Below, piece by piece: positions 18,842 to 27,657 of a stretch of 64,000 nucleotides of DNA; position 1 is the stretch's first letter; every line of letters begins with the position of its first letter. The translations under genes and the position numbers were made by a program. Source of the DNA: Amycolatopsis anabasis. GTDB taxonomy: Bacteria; Actinomycetota; Actinomycetes; Mycobacteriales; Pseudonocardiaceae. Location of the stretch: positions 1 to 64,000 of the forward strand of contig NZ_VTHK01000048.1 in the NCBI RefSeq assembly GCF_009765355.1, given 5' to 3'. A model generated the notes under the pieces. The model made no database searches, was not told the origin of the DNA, and saw only the letters and a list, made by a program, of their open reading frames with translations.

Positions 18842-19465
18842 ATGGATGTGCTCGTCGTCGACCACCCGCTGGCCAAGGCCAGGTTGTCCACCATGCGGGA
18901 CGCCCGCACCGACAATGCGGCGTTCCGGGCGGCGCTGCACGAGCTGACCGTGATGCTGATCTACGAGGCCACCCGGGAGGCGCCGGTGGCCGTCGAGCGC
19001 ATCCACACCCCGGTCGCGCGCACCGACGGTTACCGGCTGGCGAACCCGCCGCTGCTGGTGCCGGTGCTGCGGGCCGGGCTGGGCATGGCCGACGAGGCGC
19101 ACAAGCTGATCCCGGACGCGCGGATGGGGTTCGTCGGGCTGGCCCGCGACGAGGAGTCGCTGGAACCGGTGCCGTACATGGAGTCGCTGCCGGAGAGCCT
19201 GGCCGACCGGCCGGTGTTCGTCCTCGATCCGATGCTGGCCACCGGCGGCTCGATGGAGTACACGATCCGGCTGCTCACCGGGCGGGGCGCCACCGACGTC
19301 ACCGCGATCTGCGCACTCGCGGCGCCGGAGGGAATCCGGCACCTGGAGGAGTCCGGGCTGCCGCTGCGCGTGGTCACCGCGAGCGTGGACGAGCGCCTCA
19401 ACGATTCGGGCTTCATCGTCCCCGGCCTCGGCGACGCGGGCGACCGCCAGTACGGCGCCCGCTGA
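18842..19465 (+). CDS. upp: Uracil phosphoribosyltransferase
   Basis: A 207-residue cytosolic enzyme converting uracil and PRPP to UMP. The PRPP-binding loop is VFVLDPMLATGGSM near residue 125, and the uracil-binding end is seen as GFIVPGLGDAGDRQYG. VPVLRAGLGM near residue 77 is a further family signature. Length is typical. The start MDVLVVDHPL matches the family. The gene ends in a strong palindromic terminator. Confidence 0.95.
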   Translation: MDVLVVDHPLAKARLSTMRDARTDNAAFRAALHELTVMLIYEATREAPVAVERIHTPVARTDGYRLANPPLLVPVLRAGLGMADEAHKLIPDARMGFVGLARDEESLEPVPYMESLPESLADRPVFVLDPMLATGGSMEYTIRLLTGRGATDVTAICALAAPEGIRHLEESGLPLRVVTASVDERLNDSGFIVPGLGDAGDRQYGAR

Positions 19466-19467
19466 GG

Positions 19468-19522
19468 TGTCATGAGGGGACCCCTCCAGACAAATTTCGT
19501 CTGGAGGGGTCCCCTCATGACA
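19468..19522. repeat. Palindrome family B, bidirectional terminator
   Basis: Perfectly complementary 24-nt arms (19468-19491 and 19499-19522) with core TCATGAGGGGACCCCTCC and a 7-nt A/T-rich loop lie between the convergent upp and AbiEi-like genes. The same core recurs at 20548-20598 and 53307-53359. Confidence 0.85.
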
Positions 19523-19531
19523 TGTGCTCGG

Positions 19532-20527
19532 CTACGCGGCGGGGTGGGAGCCCCGGGCGACGGTGATCTTGGGGCGTGGACGTTCCTTTGCTGATTTGTA
19601 GGCGGCTTTCAGCTCATCGATTACTCGCTGGGTGTCGGTGCGCAGCCGGGAGGGGAGTGTTTGGACTACCAGGATCCCGGCGGCGGCGTATCGGCTGTTA
19701 CGGGCGAGGGTTTTGGCGTAGTTCGGCTTCTTCAGGTGAATGCTCACCGAGTCGATTTCCCAGGCCAGCGCGATATCGTCCCACCAGGTGTCCGGCATCG
19801 CGATGTACCGGCCCTGTGCGTCGTACAGGCGCACATTGTGTTCGGCCGGTGGTAACCCGGACTTCCGGAGGATGGCGAGGCTGTCCGCTTCGGCGACGGA
19901 TCGGACATCGGTGGCCAGTTCGCGAAGAACGGCGCGTGGCAGCGCGGTGCCGCGCTGGCTACCCGCTTCGAGTTCGGCTGCCAGTTCGTCGGCGGTGCAC
20001 AGCCCGGATTGCCCGGCTTCGATGAGAAGCGCGCGCACCGGATCGAGAAGGCGAATTCGCCGAAGCCCGTCCAGCACCGCCCGGGCCGGTGGCGCCATGG
20101 GAACGCCGTCGACGACCACCGGTTCGGGGAAGAAGCGAGTGCGTTCGACCACGGCGAACTTCACGCTGCAGAACCGGTGCTCGTGCGGTACCAGGAGGTG
20201 GACGCTGTTGTCCGGCGGTATCTCCTGCAGTCCGTAGCGTCGGGCCGCTTCGAACCCGGTCACGATTCCGTGCAGGTCGGTGTGCAGCCGTGCTGCTTCC
20301 ACACGTTGCCGTGCGGTCGGTGCCGCGCGCTCCAGCAGGACGATGCCCGGAAGTAGGTGGGTCCAGGGGCCACCCGGCTGGCATCTTCGGTACGTCGTGC
20401 GTTCCGGTATGCCGAGTTGATCGAGCAGTTCGGCGGTGATCACGCCGTGCCTGCTATGGCTTCGAAGGTACGGTTCGGTTGCGGTAAGTGTTGGAATATT
20501 CACGCTGCCATGATGTTCTGCGGGCAC
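19532..20527 (-). CDS. AbiEi-antitoxin-like / DUF559-type protein
   Basis: A 331-residue protein. The N-terminus (ITAELLDQLGIPERTTYRRC) looks like the winged-helix AbiEi domain of type IV toxin-antitoxin systems. The C-terminal 90 residues (YIAMPDTWWDDIALAWEIDSVSIH) resemble the DUF559/Vsr-like nuclease fold, with an Asp-Asp...Glu pattern in strand-like segments. No AbiEii nucleotidyltransferase partner is adjacent, so it is a solitary gene. The start is GTG at 20527 or GTG at 20503; neither has a clear ribosome binding site. It is bracketed by two family B palindromes. Function is unproven. Confidence 0.7.
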   Translation of the reverse strand: MPAEHHGSVNIPTLTATEPYLRSHSRHGVITAELLDQLGIPERTTYRRCQPGGPWTHLLPGIVLLERAAPTARQRVEAARLHTDLHGIVTGFEAARRYGLQEIPPDNSVHLLVPHEHRFCSVKFAVVERTRFFPEPVVVDGVPMAPPARAVLDGLRRIRLLDPVRALLIEAGQSGLCTADELAAELEAGSQRGTALPRAVLRELATDVRSVAEADSLAILRKSGLPPAEHNVRLYDAQGRYIAMPDTWWDDIALAWEIDSVSIHLKKPNYAKTLARNSRYAAAGILVVQTLPSRLRTDTQRVIDELKAAYKSAKERPRPKITVARGSHPAA

Positions 20528-20547
20528 GACAAAATGGCCCGATCCTT

Positions 20548-20598
20548 GTCATGAGGGGACCCCTCCTGACGAAATTTGTCCGGAGGGGTCCCCTCATG
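20548..20598. repeat. Palindrome family B, second copy
   Basis: Same core as the 19.47-kb copy (TCATGAGGGGACCCCTCC with its complement). It lies after the stop of the glycosidase-like gene and just upstream of the AbiEi-like gene, both on the minus strand, so it probably terminates the former. Confidence 0.8.
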
Positions 20599-20616
20599 GC
20601 ACCGGCGACGCCCCGG

Positions 20617-21570
20617 TCAGAACCCCTGGGCGGTGTAGGCGCCGAAGTCGGCGGGCGGGGCCACGTCGACGTCCGGGCAGGTTCGGGCCCGGGTGAGCGG
20701 CCACTGGGTGAGGTAGTGCACCTGGCGCCCGGTCGCGTTGCTCGCCCGGCGCAGGTCGACGGCCGCGACGGCGTCGTTGTAGTAGGCCTCGCCGAGGATC
20801 CAGCCCTGGTGGTACCCGAGCTGGTTCATCGCGTCGTGCGCGGCGACGAACGCGGCGTACTCGGCCTCGTAGAAGTGCAGGTCGAAGACGTACGGCTGGT
20901 TGTCGCCGTACACCGCGGGGAGCTGGCCGATCCGCGCCGGGTCGCCGATCACCGAGAAGCCGACGGTGTCCGCCTTGCCGTGCGTATGGGTGTAGTCGGT
21001 CCACAGCCGTTTCGCGTAGTCGCGCAGCGCGGGCTGGTTCGGCGCGGGCGCGCCCTCGTTCATCAGGTCGATCCGGTACGGGATCCCGGCACCGGCGATG
21101 ATCGGGCGCAGGTGGTGGATCAGGTTCCAGTTCTCCTGGTACCGGCCCTCGTCGAACGCCGCCCAGTTGTACGGGGCGCTGTCGCCGATCGGGTGGAAGG
21201 CGACCTCGACCTCGGCGAATCCGGCCGCCTTGACCGCGGCGAGCAGATCGGCGAGGTTGCGCCGGTTCGCCGGGCTGAGGTCGCCGCCGGTCGAGTCCAT
21301 CACGGTGCCGGTGTCCGGGCCGCGGTGGTGGAAGACGCCGATCCGCAACCGCTGCTGACCGGCCCGCCGCATCGCGCCGAGCTGCCCGGTGATCGTGTCC
21401 CGGCCCCGGTCGAACCGGTTGATCACACCGAACGGCTCGCGGTCGCAGCCGTTCAGGCCGTAGAAGTTGTAGTTGGACCCGCCGGGCGCCGACGCCGCCG
21501 GGGTCGCCGACGCGGGCGCCCCGGCCGCGAGGAGCGCGGCGAGCAGCGGAACGAGCAGCAAGCGTGTCAT
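20617..21570 (-). CDS. Secreted glycosidase-like protein of unknown specificity
   Basis: A 317-residue protein with a Sec signal peptide (residues 1-23, MTRLLLVPLLAALLAAGAPA, cleavage after an Ala-rich segment). The mature part looks like a TIM barrel of the clan A glycoside hydrolase type: a strand ending DLMNEG near residue 182 could hold the acid/base Glu and WILGEAYYND near 272 the nucleophile Glu. I cannot place it in a numbered family. A GGGAGGGG ribosome binding site supports the start. Single gene, ended by a family B palindrome. Confidence 0.65.
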   Translation of the reverse strand: MTRLLLVPLLAALLAAGAPASATPAASAPGGSNYNFYGLNGCDREPFGVINRFDRGRDTITGQLGAMRRAGQQRLRIGVFHHRGPDTGTVMDSTGGDLSPANRRNLADLLAAVKAAGFAEVEVAFHPIGDSAPYNWAAFDEGRYQENWNLIHHLRPIIAGAGIPYRIDLMNEGAPAPNQPALRDYAKRLWTDYTHTHGKADTVGFSVIGDPARIGQLPAVYGDNQPYVFDLHFYEAEYAAFVAAHDAMNQLGYHQGWILGEAYYNDAVAAVDLRRASNATGRQVHYLTQWPLTRARTCPDVDVAPPADFGAYTAQGF

Positions 21571-21592
21571 GGAACCCCTCCCGAGAAGGAGA

Positions 21593-22183
21593 TTAACGCC
21601 GCCAGCCGCGAGCGTGGGCGCGTAACGCCGATTCGTAGGCGGCGCCGACGTCGAATTCTTCCGGCAGGTTGCCGTTGAGTTCCAGGGAGACCAGCCCGTG
21701 CACGATGCCCCACGCGCTGACCGTGATCAGGTCCGGCGCCACGTCGGCGAACACACCCGCCGCGATCCCGGCGCGCACGGTCTCCTCCAGCGGCTTGAGG
21801 GTGGCCCGGGCCAGGCGATCGGCGTCTTCGTTCGGCTCGAATCCGGGCACCGCCTTGGTGAACATGATCGAGTACAGGTGCGGATCGGCCAGCGCGCTCG
21901 CCCGGTAGGCGAGCCCGAGCGCGATCAGGTCCTCGATCGGCTCGCCGGTGCGCGCCGCCCCGGCCATCCGGGCCTCGAACCGCCGGAAACCCTCCACGTA
22001 GAGCGCGCTCACCAGTTCGGGTTTCCCGCCGAACAGCGAGTAGACCGCGGTGGTGGAAGTGTCCACATCGGCCGCGAGCCGGCGCAGGCTCAGCGCCTTC
22101 GGCCCCTCCGCGGACAGGAGTTCACCGGCCCGGTCGAGCAGGCGCAGCCGCAGGGCTTCGTCGTGCGTTCTGGGACGTGGCAT
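21593..22183 (-). CDS. TetR family regulator
   Basis: A 196-residue repressor starting MPRPRTHDEAL. The helix-turn-helix is at residues about 12-55 (LLDRAGELLS, then LSLRRLAADVDTSTTAVYSLFGGK). The C-terminal part contains AWGIVHGLVSLEL, the WHG-type TetR C-terminal signature. It is divergent from the MerR-AKR operon with a 95-bp gap and may share control of that region. Its own operator is likely the TAAC...GTTA site at 22194-22209. Confidence 0.88.
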   Translation of the reverse strand: MPRPRTHDEALRLRLLDRAGELLSAEGPKALSLRRLAADVDTSTTAVYSLFGGKPELVSALYVEGFRRFEARMAGAARTGEPIEDLIALGLAYRASALADPHLYSIMFTKAVPGFEPNEDADRLARATLKPLEETVRAGIAAGVFADVAPDLITVSAWGIVHGLVSLELNGNLPEEFDVGAAYESALRAHARGWRR

Positions 22184-22193
22184 GCACGGAGTG

Positions 22194-22209
22194 TAACGCA
22201 ACGCTGTTA
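22194..22209. promoter_or_regulatory. Candidate TetR autoregulatory site
   Basis: TAACGCAACGCTGTTA is an imperfect 16-bp palindrome 10 bp upstream of the TetR start, a usual position for TetR autorepression. Support is positional only. Confidence 0.4.
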
Positions 22210-22239
22210 TCAAACCCGCCGGGAGCGCGCATGAACGAT

Positions 22240-22270
22240 TTGACCTGGAGTGCGCTCCAGGTCGTACTGT
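22240..22270 (+). promoter_or_regulatory. MerR-type promoter with operator in the spacer
   Basis: TTGACC (22240-22245) and TACTGT (22265-22270) are 19 bp apart, the over-long spacing that MerR activators correct by untwisting DNA. The spacer region carries a palindrome with 9-bp arms, GACCTGGAG and CTCCAGGTC (22242-22250 and 22255-22263), around TGCG. The predicted start of transcription falls within a few bases of the merR ATG at 22279, so the message is leaderless or nearly so. Confidence 0.88.
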
Positions 22271-22278
22271 CCTTGGAC

Positions 22279-22677
22279 ATGAGCTACTCGATAGCGGAAG
22301 CCGCGCGACGTAGCGGGCTGTCGATCGACACCCTCCGGTACTACGAACGCATCAAACTGCTGGACCCGCCCGCCCGGGACAGTGCGGGCCGACGGGCCTA
22401 CTCCGACAACGACCTGCGGTGGCTGGAGTTCCTCACCAAGCTGCGCACCACCGGTATGCCCATCCGCATGATGCGCGAATACGCCTCCCTGCGGCACCAC
22501 GGCAACGCGAGTGTCGGGCGGCGCAAGGCGATCCTGCTGGAACAGCGCCGATCGGTGGCGGCCCGGATCGCCGAACTGCAGTCCTGTATGGACGTACTCG
22601 ACTACAAGATCAACAACTACGAATGCCTGAGCCGGGGCATGGCCCCGCAGGGCGAGATCCAGGAGGTTTCCGCGTGA
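22279..22677 (+). CDS. MerR family regulator
   Basis: A 132-residue MerR protein of the small-ligand, non-metal type. The winged helix is at the N-terminus (YSIAEAARRSGLSIDTLRYYERIKLL), followed by the dimerisation coiled coil (KAILLEQRRSVAARIAELQSCMDVLDYKI). There is no Cys-rich metal loop. The ATG at 22279 (MSYSIAE) is preferred over longer in-frame starts because the operator-containing promoter lies directly upstream. Its TGA overlaps the GTG of the first aldo-keto reductase, so the three genes are one autoregulated operon, probably induced by an aldehyde or quinone-like stress (inferred). Confidence 0.93.
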   Translation: MSYSIAEAARRSGLSIDTLRYYERIKLLDPPARDSAGRRAYSDNDLRWLEFLTKLRTTGMPIRMMREYASLRHHGNASVGRRKAILLEQRRSVAARIAELQSCMDVLDYKINNYECLSRGMAPQGEIQEVSA

Positions 22678-23654
22678 TCAAGGCCAGACGACTCGGCGGG
22701 CTGGAGGTCGGCGCGCAGGGGCTCGGCTGCATGGGCATGAGCGCGGCGTACGGCGACCGGGACAACGACGCCGAGTCGGTCGCCACCATTCACCGTGCGC
22801 TCGAACTCGGCGTGACCCTGCTGGACACCTCGAACGTGTACGCCGACGGCGTCAACGAGGAACTGGTCGGCCGGGCGATCAAGGGCAAGCGCGACCAGGT
22901 GGTGCTGGCCACGAAGTTCGGCATCGTGTGGAACGACGGCCAGATGGGCGCCCGCGGGGACGCGGCCTACGTGCGGCAGTGCTGCGAGGATTCGCTGCAG
23001 CGGCTGGGCGTGGACCACATCGACCTGTACTACCAGCACCGGGTCGACCCGGACACCCCGGTCGAGGAGACCTGGGGCGCGCTGGCCGAACTGGTGGCCG
23101 AGGGCAAGGTAAGGCACCTCGGCATCTCCGAGGCGAGCGCGGCGACCATCCGCCGGGCACACGCCGTGCACCCGATTTCCGCGCTGCAGAGCGAATGGTC
23201 GCTGTGGACCCGCGGGATCGAGGGCGAGATCCTCGACACCTGCCGGGAGCTGGGCATCGGGATCGTGCCGTTCTCGCCGCTCGGGCGGGGCTTCCTGACC
23301 GGCAACATCACCTCGGTCGAGGAACTGCCCGAGGACGATATGCGCCGCGGCCTGCCCCGGTTCGCCGAGGAGAACCTGAAGCGCAACCTGGCGATCGTCG
23401 AGGCGCTGCGCGCGCTGGCCGACGAGAAGGGCGTGACCGCTGGTCAGCTCGCGCTGGCGTGGGTGCAGCACCGGGGCGAGGACGTGGTGCCGATCCCGGG
23501 CACCAAGCGGCGCAGGTACCTGGAGGAGAACGTCGCCGCCGCGAACCTTTCACTGTCCACTGAGGACATCGCCGCGATCGAGAACGCGGCGCCCGCCGAG
23601 GCGATCGCCGGGGAACGTTACCCGGAGGGCCTGGCCCGCGCCGCCGGTAAGTGA
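22674..23654 (+). CDS. Aldo/keto reductase 1
   Basis: A 326-residue NADPH-dependent aldo/keto reductase of the AKR13/YakC-like group. The catalytic tetrad is visible: Asp and Tyr in LLDTSNVYADG, Lys in VLATKFGI and His in LYYQHRVDP. The cofactor-binding end is PIPGTKRRRYLEENV. The GTG start overlaps the merR stop in a GTGA arrangement and has AGGAGG 7 nt upstream. It is followed 32 bp later by a close paralogue. Confidence 0.92.
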   Translation: MIKARRLGGLEVGAQGLGCMGMSAAYGDRDNDAESVATIHRALELGVTLLDTSNVYADGVNEELVGRAIKGKRDQVVLATKFGIVWNDGQMGARGDAAYVRQCCEDSLQRLGVDHIDLYYQHRVDPDTPVEETWGALAELVAEGKVRHLGISEASAATIRRAHAVHPISALQSEWSLWTRGIEGEILDTCRELGIGIVPFSPLGRGFLTGNITSVEELPEDDMRRGLPRFAEENLKRNLAIVEALRALADEKGVTAGQLALAWVQHRGEDVVPIPGTKRRRYLEENVAAANLSLSTEDIAAIENAAPAEAIAGERYPEGLARAAGK

Positions 23655-23686
23655 ATCAACACCGAAACAGCAGGGGAGAACTGAAT

Positions 23687-24688
<1,002 letters not shown>

Positions 24689-24691
24689 TCG

Positions 24692-24740
24692 CCGGACCCC
24701 GAACCCGAAAGTGCACGCACTTTCGGGTTTTGGGGTCCGG
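24692..24740 (+). terminator. Terminator of the MerR-AKR operon
   Basis: A two-part hairpin: outer arms CCGGACCCC (24692-24700) and GGGGTCCGG (24732-24740), inner arms CCCGAAAGTGC and GCACTTTCGGG around a 2-nt loop, with TTTT after the inner stem. It begins 3 bp past the stop codon. Confidence 0.9.
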
Positions 24741-24808
24741 GTTGGGAATCCCGGTTTTGTCGGGGTCGGGTGAAACAATGGGACAACGCTGCACAGAGAG
24801 GTCCCGCG

Positions 24809-25651
24809 TTGTCCGGACAGAGTAATACCAATCGGCACAAGCGCCGCTTGGGGCGCAAGCTCCGCGAGATGCGCGAGCGTGCCGGAATGACCCTGGCCCA
24901 GGCCGCCGCCGACCTGGACAAGACCCGCAGCAGCCTGCACCGCATCGAGGTCGGCCTGACCCGGGCGGATGTCCACCTGATCCGCAGCATGATGGACATC
25001 TACGACGAGCGCGACGACAGCCTGATCGACCTGTCCCGCGAGGCCAAGAAGAGAGGCTGGTGGTACCGCTACTTCGGCCCCTCCACCGAACCCTTCTACG
25101 TTGAAGACGAGGCGGCGGCCAGCCACGCCGCTTTCTTCGAACTGGTCACCATTCCCGGGCTGCTGCAAACCGAGGAGTATGTCCGCGCCCACTTCGCCGC
25201 CTCGCAGACGGCTTCGACCAAGACACCAGTCGATGACGTGGTCACTGTGCGAAAGATTCGCCAGGAGCGCCTGACCGACAAGGAGAATCCGCTGCAATTG
25301 CACGCGGTGATCGACGAATCGGCACTGCGCCGGATGGTCGGTGGGCGCGAGGTGATGCGGGAGCAGTTGCGACGGCTCGTCACGATGGCCAGCCTGCCGA
25401 CAGTCACGCTGCAGGTGCTTCCGGCGCATCTTGGCGCGCACGCCTCCATGGACAGCGCCTTCACGATCCTGAGCTTCCCCGAACCGGACGAGGTCGACGT
25501 GCAGTACGTGGACTACTTGGGCGGCTCGGCGCGCATCGACGAACCCGATCGGGTGAACAAGGCTAGAGTGGTGTTCGAACAGCTGTGCGCGATGGCCTTG
25601 ACGCCGGAGGAGTCGATCCGGCCGGTCGAGGAGGTGATCGCCGAACTCTAG
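24809..25651 (+). CDS. XRE-type helix-turn-helix protein with DUF5753
   Basis: A 280-residue regulator. The N-terminal Cro/CI-type HTH is at residues about 12-65 (LGRKLREMRERAGMTLAQAAADLDKTRSSLHRIEVG). The remainder matches DUF5753 (IPGLLQTEEYVRA, then LHAVIDESALRRMVGG and VTLQVLPAHLGAHASMDSAF). Such proteins pair with small DUF397 proteins throughout actinobacteria, and some affect development or antibiotic production. I prefer TTG at 24809, with AGAGAGG at good spacing; a GTG at 24770 is an alternative. Confidence 0.88.
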   Translation: MSGQSNTNRHKRRLGRKLREMRERAGMTLAQAAADLDKTRSSLHRIEVGLTRADVHLIRSMMDIYDERDDSLIDLSREAKKRGWWYRYFGPSTEPFYVEDEAAASHAAFFELVTIPGLLQTEEYVRAHFAASQTASTKTPVDDVVTVRKIRQERLTDKENPLQLHAVIDESALRRMVGGREVMREQLRRLVTMASLPTVTLQVLPAHLGAHASMDSAFTILSFPEPDEVDVQYVDYLGGSARIDEPDRVNKARVVFEQLCAMALTPEESIRPVEEVIAEL

Positions 25652-25670
25652 GGCTCTGAAGGGAGCGGCC

Positions 25671-25868
25671 ATGCCAGCAGCCGTCAATCTGTCCGCAGCG
25701 GTATGGCGCAAGAGCAGCCGGTCCAGCACCGTCGACGACAAGAAAGCCTGCGTCGAGGTCGCCTTCGTCGGGCCCGTGGTCGCCGTGCGGGATTCCAAGC
25801 GGCCCGAGGGCGGTGCGCTCGTCCTCCCGGCCACCACCTGGCGGCACTTTCTCGGAAAAGTGCGCTAG
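25671..25868 (+). CDS. DUF397 protein, partner of the XRE regulator
   Basis: A 65-residue protein with the DUF397 signature (WRKSSRSS near the start, CVEVAF, VAVRDSKRPEGGALVLPATTWRHFL). DUF397 proteins are encoded next to XRE-DUF5753 regulators and are thought to act with them in a toxin-antitoxin-like or signalling pair. The gap to the regulator is 19 bp, with GGGAG before the ATG. Its 3' end overlaps the convergent hisS by 4 bp. Confidence 0.92.
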   Translation: MPAAVNLSAAVWRKSSRSSTVDDKKACVEVAFVGPVVAVRDSKRPEGGALVLPATTWRHFLGKVR

Positions 25869-27160
25869 CTGTCCGCGAGTACGTTCGCGACGGCGGCGGG
25901 GGCCTCGCCCAGGGTGACCTGGCGCTGTTCCCGGTCGGCGAGGCTGCGGACGGTGACGTTCCCGGCGTCCCAGTCCTCCTGGCCGACGATGACCACGGCC
26001 CGCGCGCCCGCCTTGTCGGCGCGGGCGATTTCCTTGCCCAGCTTGCGGTGCTCGATCGGCGTGGTGGTGCGCAGGCCCGCCGCGCGCAGCCGGTTCGCGA
26101 CCGACCGGGCCGCGTCGAACAGTTCCGGCACCACCGGGATCACCTCGACGTCGTACTCGCTGCGCGGCGCGGGCAGCAGGCCGTGCGTGCCCATGAAGTC
26201 GAACAGCGTCACGTCGCCCATGCCGAACCCGATGCCCGGGATCCGCTGCGCGGTGAACAGCCCGGCGAGGTCGCTGTAGGTGCCGCCGCCGAACAGCGCG
26301 CGGTTGTTCTCCGGTGAGGTGTCGAAGACCTCGAACACGGTCGAGGTGTAGTAGGCCAGGCCGCGCACGATCAGCGGGTCGTAGCGCACCAGCCCGGCCG
26401 CGCTGCTGCCCAGCACCTTGACCAGGTTCGACTCGGCCTTGACCGGCTCGGGCAGTTCGTCGAGCAGGGCGCGGCCCGCGCCGAGCGTCTCGGTGAGCTT
26501 GCCGAACTGCTTCTCGCTCAGGCCCGCCTCCTCGGCGTCGGCGGCGAGCTTGTCGCGGTCGTACTTCTCCCAGCGGTCGACCAGCGCGAAGACCTTCGGC
26601 AGCTGCTCCTCGGTGACGCCGACCAGATCGGTGAGGGCGGAGGTGAGCAGGTTCCGGTCGTTGGCGCGGACCACGAACATGTCCTCGGTCGCGCCGACCG
26701 AGCCGAGCAGGTCGTGGATCAGCTCGAAGATCTCGATCTCGCAGTTGACGCTGTCCGAACCGAAGATGTCCGCGTTGATCTGCCAGTGCTCGCGCACCCG
26801 GCCGCGCTGCGGGCGCTCGTAGCGGTGGCAGTTCGGGTGGCTGTACCAGCGCACCGGGAACTGCAGGGAGCCCGCGTTCCCGGCGATCATCCGGGCCACC
26901 GACGGGGTCATCTCCGGCCGCAGGGCGAGCCGCCGCCCGCCGCGGTCGGTCAGCGTGTAGAGCTGCTGGTCGGCGATCTCCTCGCCGGACTTGGCCTCGT
27001 AGATCTCGGCGGATTCCAGGATCGGCCCGTCGTACCGCAGGAAGCCACGCCGTTCGAGGACCTCGTAGAGCGTGCCGAAGACCTGGGTCCGGACGGACAT
27101 CTCGGGCGGCAGGAAATCCCGGGTCCCCCGGTAGGGCGCGGTCGGCAGATACTCAGGCAC
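25865..27160 (-). CDS. hisS: Histidyl-tRNA synthetase, non-canonical bacterial type
   Basis: A 431-residue class II synthetase charging tRNA-His. Motif 2 appears as CHRYERPQRGRVREHWQ near residue 110, the histidine-A loop as IVRGLAYYTSTVFE near 264 and motif 3 as GIGFGMGDV near 305, followed by the anticodon-binding domain (EVIPVVPELFDAA onward). The motif 2 and histidine loop wording resembles archaeal and plant-organelle HisRS rather than the standard actinobacterial enzyme, so it may be a second HisRS. Whether it is the only one cannot be known from this window. Confidence 0.88.
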   Translation of the reverse strand: MPEYLPTAPYRGTRDFLPPEMSVRTQVFGTLYEVLERRGFLRYDGPILESAEIYEAKSGEEIADQQLYTLTDRGGRRLALRPEMTPSVARMIAGNAGSLQFPVRWYSHPNCHRYERPQRGRVREHWQINADIFGSDSVNCEIEIFELIHDLLGSVGATEDMFVVRANDRNLLTSALTDLVGVTEEQLPKVFALVDRWEKYDRDKLAADAEEAGLSEKQFGKLTETLGAGRALLDELPEPVKAESNLVKVLGSSAAGLVRYDPLIVRGLAYYTSTVFEVFDTSPENNRALFGGGTYSDLAGLFTAQRIPGIGFGMGDVTLFDFMGTHGLLPAPRSEYDVEVIPVVPELFDAARSVANRLRAAGLRTTTPIEHRKLGKEIARADKAGARAVVIVGQEDWDAGNVTVRSLADREQRQVTLGEAPAAVANVLADS

Positions 27161-27184
27161 GACGACAACTGTAACGACCGGCGC

Positions 27185-27583
27185 CTACGCGATCGCGACC
27201 CCGTAGGCGGTCATCAGGATCGCCCCGGCCAGCAGGATCGCGCCGCCGGTGGTGACCGAGTGGCCGATCCGGCCCTTCCCGGGGATCAGGTTCAGGAAGA
27301 AACCACCGGATTGGGCGAGAATGCCGAACAGCAGCAGGAAGCAGGCGACCCAGCGCGCGGTGTCGCCGAGCCCGCCGGAGCCGAGGAACTGCAGCGCGGC
27401 CAGGGCGAGCACGAGCAGCACCCCGGCGTGCGCGTGCCCAGCACGGAAGTGGCCGCGCTGGGCTTCGGTGAGCTGCCGCTCGCGCAGCAGGCCGAGCAGC
27501 GCGTAGCCGCCGTACATGACGGTCGGCAGCGAGACCAGCGCGATCACGGCGAACAGCTGGACGGGGCCTTGTGGCGTGGTCAT
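27185..27583 (-). CDS. Small four-helix membrane protein
   Basis: A 132-residue protein with four hydrophobic segments (about 8-30, 48-68, 77-97 and 107-130) and little else; function unknown. The second half has FGILAQSGGFFLNLIPGKGRIG between helices. ATG at 27583 follows AGGAG. Its promoter region contains a perfect 20-bp palindrome, so it is probably tightly regulated, but no regulator gene is adjacent. It lies 24 bp upstream of hisS on the same strand. Confidence 0.75.
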   Translation of the reverse strand: MTTPQGPVQLFAVIALVSLPTVMYGGYALLGLLRERQLTEAQRGHFRAGHAHAGVLLVLALAALQFLGSGGLGDTARWVACFLLLFGILAQSGGFFLNLIPGKGRIGHSVTTGGAILLAGAILMTAYGVAIA

Positions 27584-27619
27584 TTCGGGATCTCCTTCCG
27601 CGGTGACCACGCAACCATA

Positions 27620-27639
27620 ACACTGTTTTAAAACAGTGT
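27620..27639 (-). promoter_or_regulatory. Perfect 20-bp palindromic operator
   Basis: ACACTGTTTTAAAACAGTGT is perfectly symmetric. On the minus strand it lies between a -35-like TTGAAG and a -10-like TATGGT about 35-40 bp upstream of the small membrane protein gene, so a bound TetR-type repressor would block the promoter. Confidence 0.7.
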
Positions 27640-27657
27640 CTTCAAACCGGGGGCGGA

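Noticed and set aside
19468..20598. Insertion sequence around the AbiEi-like gene
   Set aside because: No transposase, target duplication or terminal inverted repeats of an IS; the flanking palindromes are self-complementary terminator-type elements.
20488..21678. Forward frame covering the glycosidase-like gene
   Set aside because: It runs through the family B palindrome and gives a low-complexity product, whereas the minus strand encodes a protein with a clean signal peptide and ribosome site.
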